NCBI RefSeq assembly: GCF_019801605.1
Contig: NZ_JAHVIT010000001.1
Coordinates: 1,178,001-1,242,000, forward strand
DNA from: Maritimibacter alkaliphilus
GTDB taxonomy: Bacteria > Pseudomonadota > Alphaproteobacteria > Rhodobacterales > Rhodobacteraceae
Length of the DNA stretch: 64,000 bases
Reading direction: 5' to 3'
This document shows positions 55,341 through 63,774 of this stretch, piece by piece. Made by a program: the position numbers and the translations under genes. How positions within the stretch are numbered: the stretch's first letter is position 1; every line of letters starts with the position of its first letter. The notes under the pieces are model-generated. The model was given only the letters and a program-made list of their open reading frames with translations, ran no database searches and was not told where the DNA came from.

Positions 55341-55997
55341 TCAGTAGAGCCGGGCGTAGCGACGCTCGAAGAAGGCCGCCAGCTGGGTGAGGATCGTGGT
55401 GAGCACCAGGTAGATGATCGCCACCGCGATGTAGAAATCGAACGGCCGGAAGGTGGCCGAGATCAGCGTCTGCGCGTAGAGCGTGAGCTCCACCACCGTG
55501 ATCGTGGAGAGAAGCGAGGTGTTCTTCAGGGTCGACAGCGCCTCGTTGGTGATCGACGGCAGGATGATCCGGGCCACCTGCGGCAGGATGATCGTGCGCA
55601 TCGTGGCCCGCTGCGAGAAGCCGAGCGCGAGCGAGGATTCCGTCTGACCCTTGGGGATCGCCTGCAGGCCGGATCGAATGATTTCAGTCACATAGGCGCC
55701 GGAGTTGATGGCAAGCGCGAGGACACCGGCGGTATAGGGCGACAGCCGGATGCCAAGCTGCGGCATCCCGAAATAGACGATGAAGATCTGGATCAGCGCG
55801 GGCGTGCCCCGGATGAACCAGACGTAGAAGGCCGCGATGGCGCGGACCCAGGCCAGGTCCGACCGCTGGCCAAGGGCAGCGGCAAGGCCGAAGACCCAGC
55901 TCAGCACGATGGTCAGCAGCGTGAGCCAGAGCACCGTCCAGGCCGCGCTGAGGAAGCCCGGGCCGTAGACCTGGATGTCGTTCAGATAGCCGCTCAT
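55341..55997 (-). CDS. Amino acid ABC permease
   Basis: The product is 218 aa with the HisM/GlnP-type fold. The first helix is SAAWTVLWLTLLTIVLSWVFGLAAAL, with the motif WFIRGTPALIQIFIVYFGMPQLG (about residues 61-83). The EAA loop is SGLQAIPKGQTESSLALGFSQRATMRTIILPQV. A single permease suggests it works as a homodimer. It overlaps the ATPase gene by four bases. Confidence 0.94.
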   Translation of the reverse strand: MSGYLNDIQVYGPGFLSAAWTVLWLTLLTIVLSWVFGLAAALGQRSDLAWVRAIAAFYVWFIRGTPALIQIFIVYFGMPQLGIRLSPYTAGVLALAINSGAYVTEIIRSGLQAIPKGQTESSLALGFSQRATMRTIILPQVARIILPSITNEALSTLKNTSLLSTITVVELTLYAQTLISATFRPFDFYIAVAIIYLVLTTILTQLAAFFERRYARLY

Positions 55998-56809
55998 TGG
56001 ATCAGCCCCTTCGCTGCGCCGGCCTGCGAAAGATCGTCATGCAGGATGGAGTGGAGGAACTGCCGCAGGCGCGGGCTTTCCGGATCGCGCAGCACCTTGG
56101 AGGGTGCCCCCTGCTCGCCGATCACGCCCCGGTCGAAGAACAGCACGCGCGAGGAGACATCGCGGGCAAAGGACATCTCGTGGGTCACCAGCAGCATGGT
56201 CATGCCTTCCTTGGCGAGCGAGGCCATGAGCATCAGCACCTCGTGCACCAGTTCCGGGTCGAGCGCCGAGGTCACCTCGTCGAAGAGCATCAGCCGGGGT
56301 TTCATGGCGAGCGCGCGGGCGATGGCCACCCGCTGCTGCTGACCGCCGGACAGACGCTGCGGCGAGCTGTCCTTCTTGTCGTAGAGCCCGATCCGGTCGA
56401 GCAGCGCGCCCGCGACCTCTGTCGCCTCGGCGCGGGACTGGCCGAGAACGTTCATCGGGGCGTGGATGACATTCTCCAGCACGGTCTTGTGGGGCCAGAG
56501 GTTGTAGCTCTGGAACACCATTCCGATCCGCGCCCGAAGCGCCTGCAGCTGCCGCGCCGAGGGGTAGTACCGCGAGTCCCGGTCGAAATCGAACTGCTGC
56601 CCGTCAAAATCCATCGTCCCCTTGTCGGCGGGTTCGATGGCGTTGATCGAGCGCAGGAACGTGCTCTTGCCGGAGCCGCTGGCCCCGATGATCGACACCA
56701 CCTCGCCCTTCGCCACGTCGAGGTCGATGCCCTTGAGCACCTCCAGATCCCCGAACGACTTGCGGATATTGCGCAGCTTCAGCAATGGGGCTGGCGCTTC
56801 TTCAGTCAT
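55994..56809 (-). CDS. Amino acid ABC ATPase
   Basis: The product is 271 aa. Walker A is GASGSGKSTFLRS, the signature is RLSGGQQQRVAIARALAMKP and Walker B is LMLFDEVTSALDPE, with the switch His in LLVTHEMSFAR. It belongs to the GlnQ/HisP group. It is the first gene of the reverse-strand operon ATPase-permease-SBP-M24. The operator-like GGTATAC boxes lie 60-120 bases upstream of its ATG. Confidence 0.95.
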   Translation of the reverse strand: MTEEAPAPLLKLRNIRKSFGDLEVLKGIDLDVAKGEVVSIIGASGSGKSTFLRSINAIEPADKGTMDFDGQQFDFDRDSRYYPSARQLQALRARIGMVFQSYNLWPHKTVLENVIHAPMNVLGQSRAEATEVAGALLDRIGLYDKKDSSPQRLSGGQQQRVAIARALAMKPRLMLFDEVTSALDPELVHEVLMLMASLAKEGMTMLLVTHEMSFARDVSSRVLFFDRGVIGEQGAPSKVLRDPESPRLRQFLHSILHDDLSQAGAAKGLIQ

Positions 56810-56871
56810 GCCTGGTCCTTCTTTCGCCGGCCCGCTGCGAGAGACTCACCCCCGCGCCGGTCGCTTCGTTG

Positions 56872-56927
56872 TGCCAGCGGTATACTGAAAAATTCGCGCT
56901 ATACACCCGTTCGGTATACCACTGGCA
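56872..56927. promoter_or_regulatory. Inverted GGTATAC operator pair upstream of the ABC operon
   Basis: TGCCAGCGGTATACTGAA (56872-56889) and the inverted copy TTCGGTATACCACTGGCA (56910-56927) match at 16 of 18 positions. A third, imperfect box (CTATAC, 56899-56904) lies between. The same core recurs upstream of pxpB. GntR/FadR-family repressors often bind such GTATAC-centred palindromes, and two GntR genes lie in the facing operon. Confidence 0.7.
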
Positions 56928-56989
56928 CTTATCGGGCCGATTTTTCTGCGCTGCCGCACAAGAATTAGGCAGTCCGGTCAGCACCCTCC

Positions 56990-57760
56990 TCAGGGTTGTG
57001 CGAAGGGCGCGATGGTAACGCCGTTTTCCTCCAGCGCCGCCCGCAGCGTGCGGGCAATCTCGACCGCGCCGGGGGTATCGCCATGAACGCAAAGCGTGGC
57101 CGGTTCGACAGGAAGACGTGCGCCACCGGTGGTCGGAATCACCCCGTTCACAACCATCTCCAGCACCTGGTCGAAGCTCTGCTGCGGGTCGTGGATCACC
57201 GCGCCCGGTTCGCTGCGCGGGGTCAGTTCGCCCGCATCAGTATAGGAGCGATCGGCGTAGATCTCGCAGGCCACGGCGAGGCCCAGCCTCTCCGCCGCCG
57301 CGTAGGTTTCCGAATAGGGCAGCGAAATGAAGGTCAGCGACGGGTCCACCGCATGGACCGCGCGCACGCAGAGCGCCGCGAGGTTAGGGTCCACTGCAGC
57401 CATGTTTCCAAGGGCCCCGTGGGTTTTCACATGGGTCATCCGATGCCCCTCCACGGCGGCCATGCCCTGCATCGCGGCGATCTGGTAGATCAGCTGCGCC
57501 TCCAGATCCTCGGGCCGCTCGCCGCTGATCCGGCGCCGTCCGAAGCCGTAGAGATCGTTGAACGAGGGATGCGCCCCGATGGAGACGCCCGCCTCCTTCG
57601 CCATCCGGATCGTACGGCGCATCACCACCGGATCCCCGGCGTGGAAGCCACAGGCGATATTCGCCGTGCTCACCAACTCCAGCATGGCCGCATCCTCGCC
57701 CAGCTTGTAGGCGCCAAAGCTTTCGCCCATGTCGCAATTCAGGTCCAGTGTGCGGGTCAT
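56990..57760 (-). CDS. pxpA: 5-oxoprolinase subunit PxpA (LamB/YcsF family)
   Basis: The product is 256 aa. PxpA works with PxpBC in ATP-dependent opening of 5-oxoproline (pyroglutamate) to glutamate. The LamB/YcsF motifs are LDLNCDMGESFGAYKLG, ANIACGFHAGDPVVMRRTIRMAKEAGVSIGAHPSF and MTHVKTHGALGNMA, with CVHGDTPGAVEIA near the end. It is on the reverse strand and divergent from pxpB, instead of in a single pxpBCA operon as in many bacteria. Confidence 0.93.
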   Translation of the reverse strand: MTRTLDLNCDMGESFGAYKLGEDAAMLELVSTANIACGFHAGDPVVMRRTIRMAKEAGVSIGAHPSFNDLYGFGRRRISGERPEDLEAQLIYQIAAMQGMAAVEGHRMTHVKTHGALGNMAAVDPNLAALCVRAVHAVDPSLTFISLPYSETYAAAERLGLAVACEIYADRSYTDAGELTPRSEPGAVIHDPQQSFDQVLEMVVNGVIPTTGGARLPVEPATLCVHGDTPGAVEIARTLRAALEENGVTIAPFAQP

Positions 57761-57861
57761 TTACTCTCTCCGGGTGGGGATGCACCGCCGGGTGCACAAG
57801 TTTCGATCAGACGCCGATTAGAACCAGCGGAACCGGGCGCCGCTCTTTCCAATCGAGTACA

Positions 57862-57875
57862 AGTGGTATACCGAA
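57862..57875. promoter_or_regulatory. GGTATACC operator upstream of pxpB
   Basis: AGTGGTATACCGAA matches the right arm of the operator at 56910-56927 when read on the opposite strand. It lies about 45 bases before the preferred pxpB start and in the divergent gap with pxpA, so one regulator could control both directions. Confidence 0.68.
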
Positions 57876-57920
57876 ATGACAAGTCCGGGGCCTCCCGCCC
57901 CGAAGACACGCAAGAGACAG

Positions 57921-58676
57921 ATGACTTCCACCCCTTCCTTCGCAGACACCGCCCGCCAAGGCCCCGCCATTCTTCCGCTCGGTGACAGTGCCGTCAGCGT
58001 CGAGTTCGGCCGCAGCATCGACCCCGATCTCAACGAGGCGGTGATCGCCCTTGCCGCCGTGCTGGAAGAGGCGCCCTTCGAAGGGTTCGTCGAGGCGGTG
58101 CCGACCTATCGGTCGCTGGTGGTGATCTACGACCCGCTGACAGTTCCGGGCCGCGAGGTCGAGGCCCTGCTGCATGACAAGCTGACCGGGGGTGACCGCC
58201 CTGCCCGTCCGCGCAGGCTCTGGCGCATCCCCGTGCACTACGGTGGGCCTGCCGCACTCGACCTCGAAGACCTCGCGCGCGAGAACAAGGTCGATGTGGA
58301 GGAGCTGATCGCGCTGCATTCCGGGGCCGAGTACCGGGTCTACATGATCGGCTTCGCGCCGGGGTTCGCCTACCTCGGCGGGCTGCCGGAGGCGCTGCAC
58401 ACGCCGCGCCTGCCCGTGCCGCGCCAGCTGATCCCGGCAGGTGCCATCGGCATCGGCGGCCAGCAGGCCTCGGTCAACTCCGTGCCCGGGCCCTCCGGCT
58501 GGCGCTTCATCGGCGAAACGCCGGTGCGCGCCTATGATCCGGACCGCGCGACGCCCTTCCTCTTTGCCGCGGGCGACGCCCTGCGCTTCACCCCCGTCAG
58601 CGCGCAGGAGGCCGCCGATCTGGCCGCACGGCGCGACGCGGGCGAGGTGATCCTGACGGCGGCGGTGCTGCAATGA
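57921..58676 (+). CDS. pxpB: 5-oxoprolinase subunit PxpB (KipI family)
   Basis: The product is 251 aa. The family motifs are LPLGDSAVSVEFG, VTYRSLVVIYDP-like VPTYRSLVVIYDPL, and the late block YMIGFAPGFAYLGGLPEALHTPRL (about residues 141-164), then GAIGIGGQQASVNSVPGPSGWRFIG. The ATG at 57921 follows AAGAGA. An in-frame ATG at 57876 is rejected because it overlaps the operator motif. Its stop overlaps pxpC by four bases. Confidence 0.92.
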   Translation: MTSTPSFADTARQGPAILPLGDSAVSVEFGRSIDPDLNEAVIALAAVLEEAPFEGFVEAVPTYRSLVVIYDPLTVPGREVEALLHDKLTGGDRPARPRRLWRIPVHYGGPAALDLEDLARENKVDVEELIALHSGAEYRVYMIGFAPGFAYLGGLPEALHTPRLPVPRQLIPAGAIGIGGQQASVNSVPGPSGWRFIGETPVRAYDPDRATPFLFAAGDALRFTPVSAQEAADLAARRDAGEVILTAAVLQ

Positions 58677-59701
58677 GCCTCACCGTTCTTTCGTCCTCCC
58701 CCATGCTTACCGTGCAGGACCGGGGCCGCCCCGGCTGGCGGCAATACGGCGTCTCCGCCGCGGGGGCGATGGATCCCGGCGCCCTCCGGCTGGCCAATGC
58801 GCTCTGCGGCAACGACGCGGAGGCAGCGGCGCTGGAATTCGGCGGCTTCGGCGGCCGGTTCAAGACGGAGCGCCCCCTGCGCTTCGCCGTCACCGGGGGC
58901 GCCTGCGACATCCGCGTGGGCGAACGCCTGCTGCAACCGGACGAGAGCCACAGGCTGGAGCCGGGCGAGGTCCTCTCCATCGGCGCGCTGCGTGGCGCGA
59001 CCTGGGGCTATGTCGCGTTCTCCGGCGGGATCGCGACGCCGGAGGTGATGGGCGCGCGCAGCACCCACCTGCGCTTCGGGGTTGGCGGGCTCGACGGGCG
59101 GCGGTTGCAGGACGGCGACGCCCTGCCCCTGCAGGAGGACGCGCCCGGCCCCCTGCTGCGGGCCCCTGCGCCTGTCCCGTCCCGTCCGGATCAGCCGATC
59201 CGCGTGCTGGCCGGTCCGCAGGACGATTATTTCGATGCAACCATACTCGCCCGTCTGGAATCCGAGGATTTTGCCCTCACCGCGCAGCGGGACCGGATGG
59301 CCAGTGTCCTCGACGGGCCCGACCTGCCCGCACGGGGCGGCCATGACATCATTTCCGACGGCACGATGCCCGGCGCGATCCAGGTGCCCGGCTCCGGCAA
59401 GCCCATCGTGCTGATGGCGGAATGCCAGACCACCGGCGGCTATCCCAAGATCGCCACCGTGATCACCGCAGACCGACCCCGGCTGGCGCAGATGCCCACC
59501 GGCACGCGCTTCCGCTTTGCCCGCGTCACGCGCGAAGAGGCAGAGGCCGCGCTGCGGCAGGCCACCGGTGCGCTCGACGCGCGGATCGCATCACTTGCAG
59601 AGAAGCCCGCCGATCCCTTCGCCTCGGACTACCTGTTGTCCTGCGACCTGGTGGGCGGCATCTTCGATCCCGAGGCCCTGATGGAGGGAGGACCGTCGTG
59701 A
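58673..59701 (+). CDS. pxpC: 5-oxoprolinase subunit PxpC (biotin-dependent carboxyltransferase-like)
   Basis: The product is 342 aa. The family start MLTVQDRGRPGWRQYGVSAAGAMDPGALRLANAL is clear. LLAGPQDDYF-like VLAGPQDDYFDATI, PGAIQVPGSGKPIVLMAECQTTGGYPKIATVI and the C-terminal helix are as expected for the KipA/AHS2 family, related to the urea amidolyase C-terminal part. It overlaps pxpB upstream and the GntR gene downstream. Confidence 0.93.
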   Translation: MSLTVLSSSPMLTVQDRGRPGWRQYGVSAAGAMDPGALRLANALCGNDAEAAALEFGGFGGRFKTERPLRFAVTGGACDIRVGERLLQPDESHRLEPGEVLSIGALRGATWGYVAFSGGIATPEVMGARSTHLRFGVGGLDGRRLQDGDALPLQEDAPGPLLRAPAPVPSRPDQPIRVLAGPQDDYFDATILARLESEDFALTAQRDRMASVLDGPDLPARGGHDIISDGTMPGAIQVPGSGKPIVLMAECQTTGGYPKIATVITADRPRLAQMPTGTRFRFARVTREEAEAALRQATGALDARIASLAEKPADPFASDYLLSCDLVGGIFDPEALMEGGPS

Positions 59702-60366
59702 CCGCCACAGAGACCCTACCCGGCAACCGCGCCCGCGAGGCGCACCGGCGCATCCTGCACATGATCCTCGACGGGACGCTGAAACCCGGGGAGATCCTGC
59801 AGGAAGCGGCCCTCGGCGACCAGCTGGAGATGTCGCGCACCCCGGTCCGCGAGGCAATCAAGCGCATCCTCTCCGAGGGGCTGGCCGAGGTGCAGGGCCG
59901 CTTCACCCGGGTCCGGCGCCTGAGCCCCGCGGAGGTGGACGAGATCTTCTTCCTCCGCCTCGCGCTGGAGCCCGCCTGCGCCCGCGAGGCCATCGGCATC
60001 GCCCCCGAGGCGCTCGACCAGATGGAGGCGCGGATCATCTCGCTGATGCGGGCGGGCCCCGGGGAAGACGACGTGGAATGGTCCACCGACAACGCCTTCC
60101 ACCGCATGATCTCGGACGCTGCGGGCAACCGCGCCATCGCCCGGCAGATCGCGGACCTGCACCGGCGGACCTGTATCTTCGACCATACCCAGGTGCCCGC
60201 ACGCTTCCTGAAGGGCTGCGCGGAACACCTTGATATCATTGACGCACTGCGCCACCGCGACGGCCCGAGGGCCGAGGCGGCGATGCGGCTGCACCTGACC
60301 GGCGCGCGCGATGCGATCTTCCGCCGCCTCGATGCCATAGAGACCGAAAGGGCCCAGACCGAATGA
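59698..60366 (+). CDS. GntR-family regulator (FCD type), copy 1
   Basis: The product is 222 aa. It begins at a GTG (59698) overlapping the pxpC stop, with GGAGGGAGG just upstream. The winged helix is RILHMILDGTLKPGEILQEAALGDQLEMSRTPVREAIKRILSEGLAEV (about residues 19-66). The FCD domain follows, with ligand/metal positions in DNAFHRMISDAAGNRAI and a late His in MRLHLTGARDAIF. It is a candidate reader of the GGTATACC boxes. It is co-translated with pxpC. Confidence 0.91.
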   Translation: MTATETLPGNRAREAHRRILHMILDGTLKPGEILQEAALGDQLEMSRTPVREAIKRILSEGLAEVQGRFTRVRRLSPAEVDEIFFLRLALEPACAREAIGIAPEALDQMEARIISLMRAGPGEDDVEWSTDNAFHRMISDAAGNRAIARQIADLHRRTCIFDHTQVPARFLKGCAEHLDIIDALRHRDGPRAEAAMRLHLTGARDAIFRRLDAIETERAQTE

Positions 60367-61310
60367 AATGCCTCATCGTTCAGCCGATCCATGAAGAGGG
60401 TCTGGAGATGCTCCGCGCCGCAGGCGTCGAACCGGTGCGCCCGGCCGCGACCGACGGCGCCTCGCTGGCCGAGGCCGTGCGCGGTTGCGATGCCGTGATC
60501 ACCCGCGATGCGGGCTTCCCGGCGGCGGCCTTCGAGGGCGCGGACCGGTTGCAGGTGGTGGTGGTGCATGGCACGGGCCACGACGCGGTGGACAAGGTGG
60601 CCGCGGCCTCCAAGGGCGTGCTGGTGGCCAACACCCCCGGCGCCAATGCCCGCTCGGTCGCGGAACACGCGCTTGGCCTGATGCTGGCCGCCGCGCGTGG
60701 GATCGCCGGTGCGGATGCCGCCGAACGCGCCGGGCGGACCGGGTTCCGTGAAAGCCGCGACTTCGTCGAACTGGAGGGCAAGACCGCCCTCATCGTCGGC
60801 TGGGGCGCCATCGGCAGCCGTCTGGGCCGGATGCTGGACGCGGCCTTCGGGATGCGGGTGCTGGTCCACTCGCCCAATGCAAGGGACATCGGCGGGTTCG
60901 AACGCGCCACCTCGCTGGAGGAAGGTCTGGCCGAGGCCGACGTGATCTCGCTCCACACGCCGATGAGCCCCGAGAAACACCACATGATCAACGCCGCGCG
61001 CCTCGCGCTCGTGAAACCCGGCGCGGTGCTGGTGAACGTCGCCCGCGCGGGGCTCGTGGATGAGGCCGCCCTCGCCGAGGCCATGGCCGCGGGCCGGATC
61101 GCGGGCGCGGGCCTCGACGTCTATTCCCACGATGCGCCCACTGGCCCGCTGGCGGAGCAGGCGGTGGTCTTCACCCCGCACCTCGGCGCCACGACCGAGG
61201 AAGCCCTTGCCCGCGTCGCCCGTGGCGCCGCCGGGCATGTGCTGACCGCGCTCTCGGGCCGACTGCCCGAGACGGTGCTGAACCCGGAAGTGCGGAGCGC
61301 GGCCCAGTGA
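60363..61310 (+). CDS. D-2-hydroxyacid dehydrogenase family protein
   Basis: The product is 315 aa. The NAD-binding domain has ALIVGWGAIGSRLGRML (about residues 142-158). The catalytic Arg228 (NVARAGLVDE) and His273 (TPHLGATTEE) are present. At the third catalytic site, usually Glu, the segment LDVYSHDAP appears to have Asp257. The enzyme would interconvert a 2-keto and a D-2-hydroxy acid. It is the fourth gene of the pxp operon, suggesting a keto acid arises downstream of lactam opening. Confidence 0.88.
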   Translation: MKCLIVQPIHEEGLEMLRAAGVEPVRPAATDGASLAEAVRGCDAVITRDAGFPAAAFEGADRLQVVVVHGTGHDAVDKVAAASKGVLVANTPGANARSVAEHALGLMLAAARGIAGADAAERAGRTGFRESRDFVELEGKTALIVGWGAIGSRLGRMLDAAFGMRVLVHSPNARDIGGFERATSLEEGLAEADVISLHTPMSPEKHHMINAARLALVKPGAVLVNVARAGLVDEAALAEAMAAGRIAGAGLDVYSHDAPTGPLAEQAVVFTPHLGATTEEALARVARGAAGHVLTALSGRLPETVLNPEVRSAAQ

Positions 61311-62650
61311 CGTCAAAGCCAGTGAGTTCGAAGCCCGTGACTGCCAAGCCCGCCGCAGACGCCCCCGCAACACCTCCGGGGACGCCCGCCCTCGATGCCG
61401 CCGCCGTGGCCGTGATCCGCGAGACGATCACCCGGGGCCTTGCCTCGGTCAACGCGCTTTCGGAACCGGGGCCCGGCTGGACGCGGCCCTCCTACGGCGA
61501 TCTGGAATCCGAGGCCCACGGGCTGATCGAGGCCGAGTGCCTCTCCCTCGGTCTGACGGTCACGCGCGATGCGGCGGGCAACCTCTTTGCCCGGATGCCG
61601 GGGCGCGACCCGAAGGCCACGCCGCTCTACATCGGCTCCCACCTCGACACCGTGTCGATGGGCGGCGCCTATGACGGTCAGGCCGGGGTCGTGGGTGCGC
61701 TCGCCATCATTGGCGCGCTGAAGGCGCAGGGCGTGACGCCTGCGAGCGACCTGATCCTGATCATCACCCGGGCCGAGGAAAGCGTCTGGTTCCCGGTCTC
61801 CTACATCGGATCGCGCGCCGCCCTGGGCCTGCTGCTGCCCGAGGATTTCGACGCGACCCGCGCTGACACCGGCCGCACGCTGGCACAGCACATGGCCGAA
61901 CAGGGCTATGACGCCGAGGCGGTGCGCAACCTCACCCCGCCGCCGCCGGCCCGCTTCCTCGAATTCCACATCGAACAGGGTCCGGTGCTCTACGATGCGG
62001 GCGAGGCCTATGGCATCGTCACCGCCGTGCGCGGCGGGCTGCGCTATCGCAATGCCATGGTAAAGGGCACCTGGGCCCATTCCGGGGCCGCCCCCCGTCA
62101 GGGCCGCGCCGATACAGTGGTGGCCCTGGCCGAGCTGATCGTCGCCATGCAGGGCGTCTGGGACCGGATGCTGGCGGAGGGGCATGACCTGACCGTCACC
62201 TTCGGCAAGGTCGATGCCGCCTCCCCGGCGCACGCCATGGCCAAGGTCGCGGGCCGCGCGGGCTTCGTCCTCGACATGCGCTCCGGCGATCCCGAGACGC
62301 TCGACGCCGCCGATGCCGCCTTCCGGGACGAGATCGCGCGGATTGAGGCGGCGCACCCCGGCGTCACCTTCGACCTCGGCGCGCAGAGCCGCTCGAAACC
62401 CGCGCGCCTCGCCGACAGCATGGTGGAGTTCGTCGCCCGTGGTGCCGCCGCGCAGGGCGACACCCCGCGCCGGATGCTCTCGGGTGGTGGCCATGACGCC
62501 GCCGCCTTCGCCACCGCCGGCTGGGACAGCGTGATGGTCTTCATCCGCAACTGGGACGGCTCCCACAACCCCGACGAGGGGATGGACGAGGCCGACCTCG
62601 TCCGCGCGGTCGAGGCGGTGACGCTGGCCGTGATCGGAGAGGCCGGATGA
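61307..62650 (+). CDS. M20 zinc amidase (N-carbamoyl-amino acid hydrolase type)
   Basis: The product is 447 aa. Metal ligands of the M20/HyuC-type family are visible: His and Asp in YIGSHLDTVSMGGAYDGQAG, Glu in ITRAEESVWF, His in LEFHIEQGPVLYD and a final His in DGSHNPDEGMDE. The family includes N-carbamoyl-L-amino acid hydrolases, beta-ureidopropionase and allantoate amidohydrolase. The N-terminus has a Ser/Lys/Pro repeat (TSKPVSSKPVTAKP) not usual for the family. It starts at a GTG overlapping the dehydrogenase stop. Exact substrate unknown. Confidence 0.88.
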   Translation: MTSKPVSSKPVTAKPAADAPATPPGTPALDAAAVAVIRETITRGLASVNALSEPGPGWTRPSYGDLESEAHGLIEAECLSLGLTVTRDAAGNLFARMPGRDPKATPLYIGSHLDTVSMGGAYDGQAGVVGALAIIGALKAQGVTPASDLILIITRAEESVWFPVSYIGSRAALGLLLPEDFDATRADTGRTLAQHMAEQGYDAEAVRNLTPPPPARFLEFHIEQGPVLYDAGEAYGIVTAVRGGLRYRNAMVKGTWAHSGAAPRQGRADTVVALAELIVAMQGVWDRMLAEGHDLTVTFGKVDAASPAHAMAKVAGRAGFVLDMRSGDPETLDAADAAFRDEIARIEAAHPGVTFDLGAQSRSKPARLADSMVEFVARGAAAQGDTPRRMLSGGGHDAAAFATAGWDSVMVFIRNWDGSHNPDEGMDEADLVRAVEAVTLAVIGEAG

Positions 62651-63279
62651 GCGGTGAAACCCTGTCCCAGAGCGCCTATCGCAGGCTGAAGGAGGATATC
62701 GTCGAGGGGCGCATCCCGGCGGAATCCGTGCTCTCGGAACGGGGTCTGGCCGACAGCCTCGGCATCTCGCGCACGCCGCTGCGCACGGCCGTCTCGCGGC
62801 TGGAGGCGGAGGGCGTGCTGGACCGGCTGCCCAACGGCGTGATCCTCGTCCGCTCGATCACCGTCGAGCAGCTGATGGAGATCGTGAAGATGCGCCAGTT
62901 GCTCGAAAGCGCCGCGGCGGGCCGCGCTGCGGGCTTCCCCATGACGCCGGACCTCGCCGCCAGCCGCGACGAGATGCAGGCCCTTGCCGAGGGTGAGGCC
63001 GTGGTCTTCGACCGGTTCTGGGAGAAGGATGAGGTCTTCCACATGGCCGTGGCCCGGGCCGCCCGGCTGGCGCTGCTGCCGGATATCCTCGTCGAACAGC
63101 GCGCCATCGCGCGGCGCTGCTCGCTCACCCGGACCTATGACAGTTTCCGCGATCAGGCCCGCGAACACGTGGCGATTGCCGATGCCATCGCCGACGGCGA
63201 CGCCCCGCGCGCCCATGCCGCCATGTGGCACCACTTCGACAACGTACGCGCCCGGTTCCTACAGACCTTCGGGGGCTAG
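62647..63279 (+). CDS. GntR-family regulator (FCD type), copy 2
   Basis: The product is 210 aa. The winged helix is SAYRRLKEDIVEGRIPAESVLSERGLADSLGISRTPLRTAVSRLEAEGVL (about residues 9-58), and an FCD domain follows with a metal His in EVFHMAVARAARL and HVAIADAIADGDAPRAHAAMWHHF. It overlaps the amidase gene by four bases. Two GntR proteins in one operon suggest separate signals, or one may act elsewhere. Confidence 0.91.
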   Translation: MSGETLSQSAYRRLKEDIVEGRIPAESVLSERGLADSLGISRTPLRTAVSRLEAEGVLDRLPNGVILVRSITVEQLMEIVKMRQLLESAAAGRAAGFPMTPDLAASRDEMQALAEGEAVVFDRFWEKDEVFHMAVARAARLALLPDILVEQRAIARRCSLTRTYDSFRDQAREHVAIADAIADGDAPRAHAAMWHHFDNVRARFLQTFGG

Positions 63280-63353
63280 CCCCCGCCCGAGATTTCAAAC
63301 CCACCTGTTAAACAACAGCCACCACTCACGCCCTCAACCCCATGGAGACGTTC

Positions 63354-63767
63354 ATGAAATCGCTCTTCCACCTCGCCATTCACGTCAAGGACCTCGACGA
63401 GACCCGCGCCTTCTACGGCGGAGTCCTCGGCTGCGAGGAAGGCCGCTCGACCGACACCTGGGTCGACTTCGACTTCTTCGGCCACCAGCTCTCCTTCCAC
63501 CTGGGCGAGCCCTTCCCGACCACCCGCACCGGCAAGGTCGGTGACCACATGGTGATGATGCCGCACATGGGTGCGGTGCTTGCGCTGGACGACTGGTTCG
63601 CCCTCGCGAAACGGCTGGAAGACGCGGGCATCGCCTTCGACATCCCGCCCGTCGTCCGCTTCGAGGGCGAGCCCGGCGAGCAGCGCACGATGTTCTTCTT
63701 CGATCCCTCGGGCAACCCGATCGAGATCAAGGGCTTTGCCGATTTCGCCGGTCTTTTCGCGAGCTGA
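63354..63767 (+). CDS. VOC (glyoxalase/dioxygenase fold) family protein
   Basis: The product is 137 aa. The start MKSLFHLAIHVKDLDETRAFYGGVLGC (His at about residue 6) and the end FFFDPSGNPIEIKGF (Glu ligand) are the two VOC half-sites. WVDFDFFGHQLSFHLG contributes the central His. The ATG at 63354 fits a GGAG seven bases upstream; an ATG 12 bases earlier is possible. It may isomerise or cleave a small metabolite; substrate not known. Confidence 0.85.
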   Translation: MKSLFHLAIHVKDLDETRAFYGGVLGCEEGRSTDTWVDFDFFGHQLSFHLGEPFPTTRTGKVGDHMVMMPHMGAVLALDDWFALAKRLEDAGIAFDIPPVVRFEGEPGEQRTMFFFDPSGNPIEIKGFADFAGLFAS

Positions 63768-63774
63768 GGACCCC

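Noticed and set aside
57876..57920. Upstream ATG as the pxpB start
   Set aside because: It overlaps the shared GGTATACC box, lacks a ribosome site and adds residues absent from PxpB proteins.
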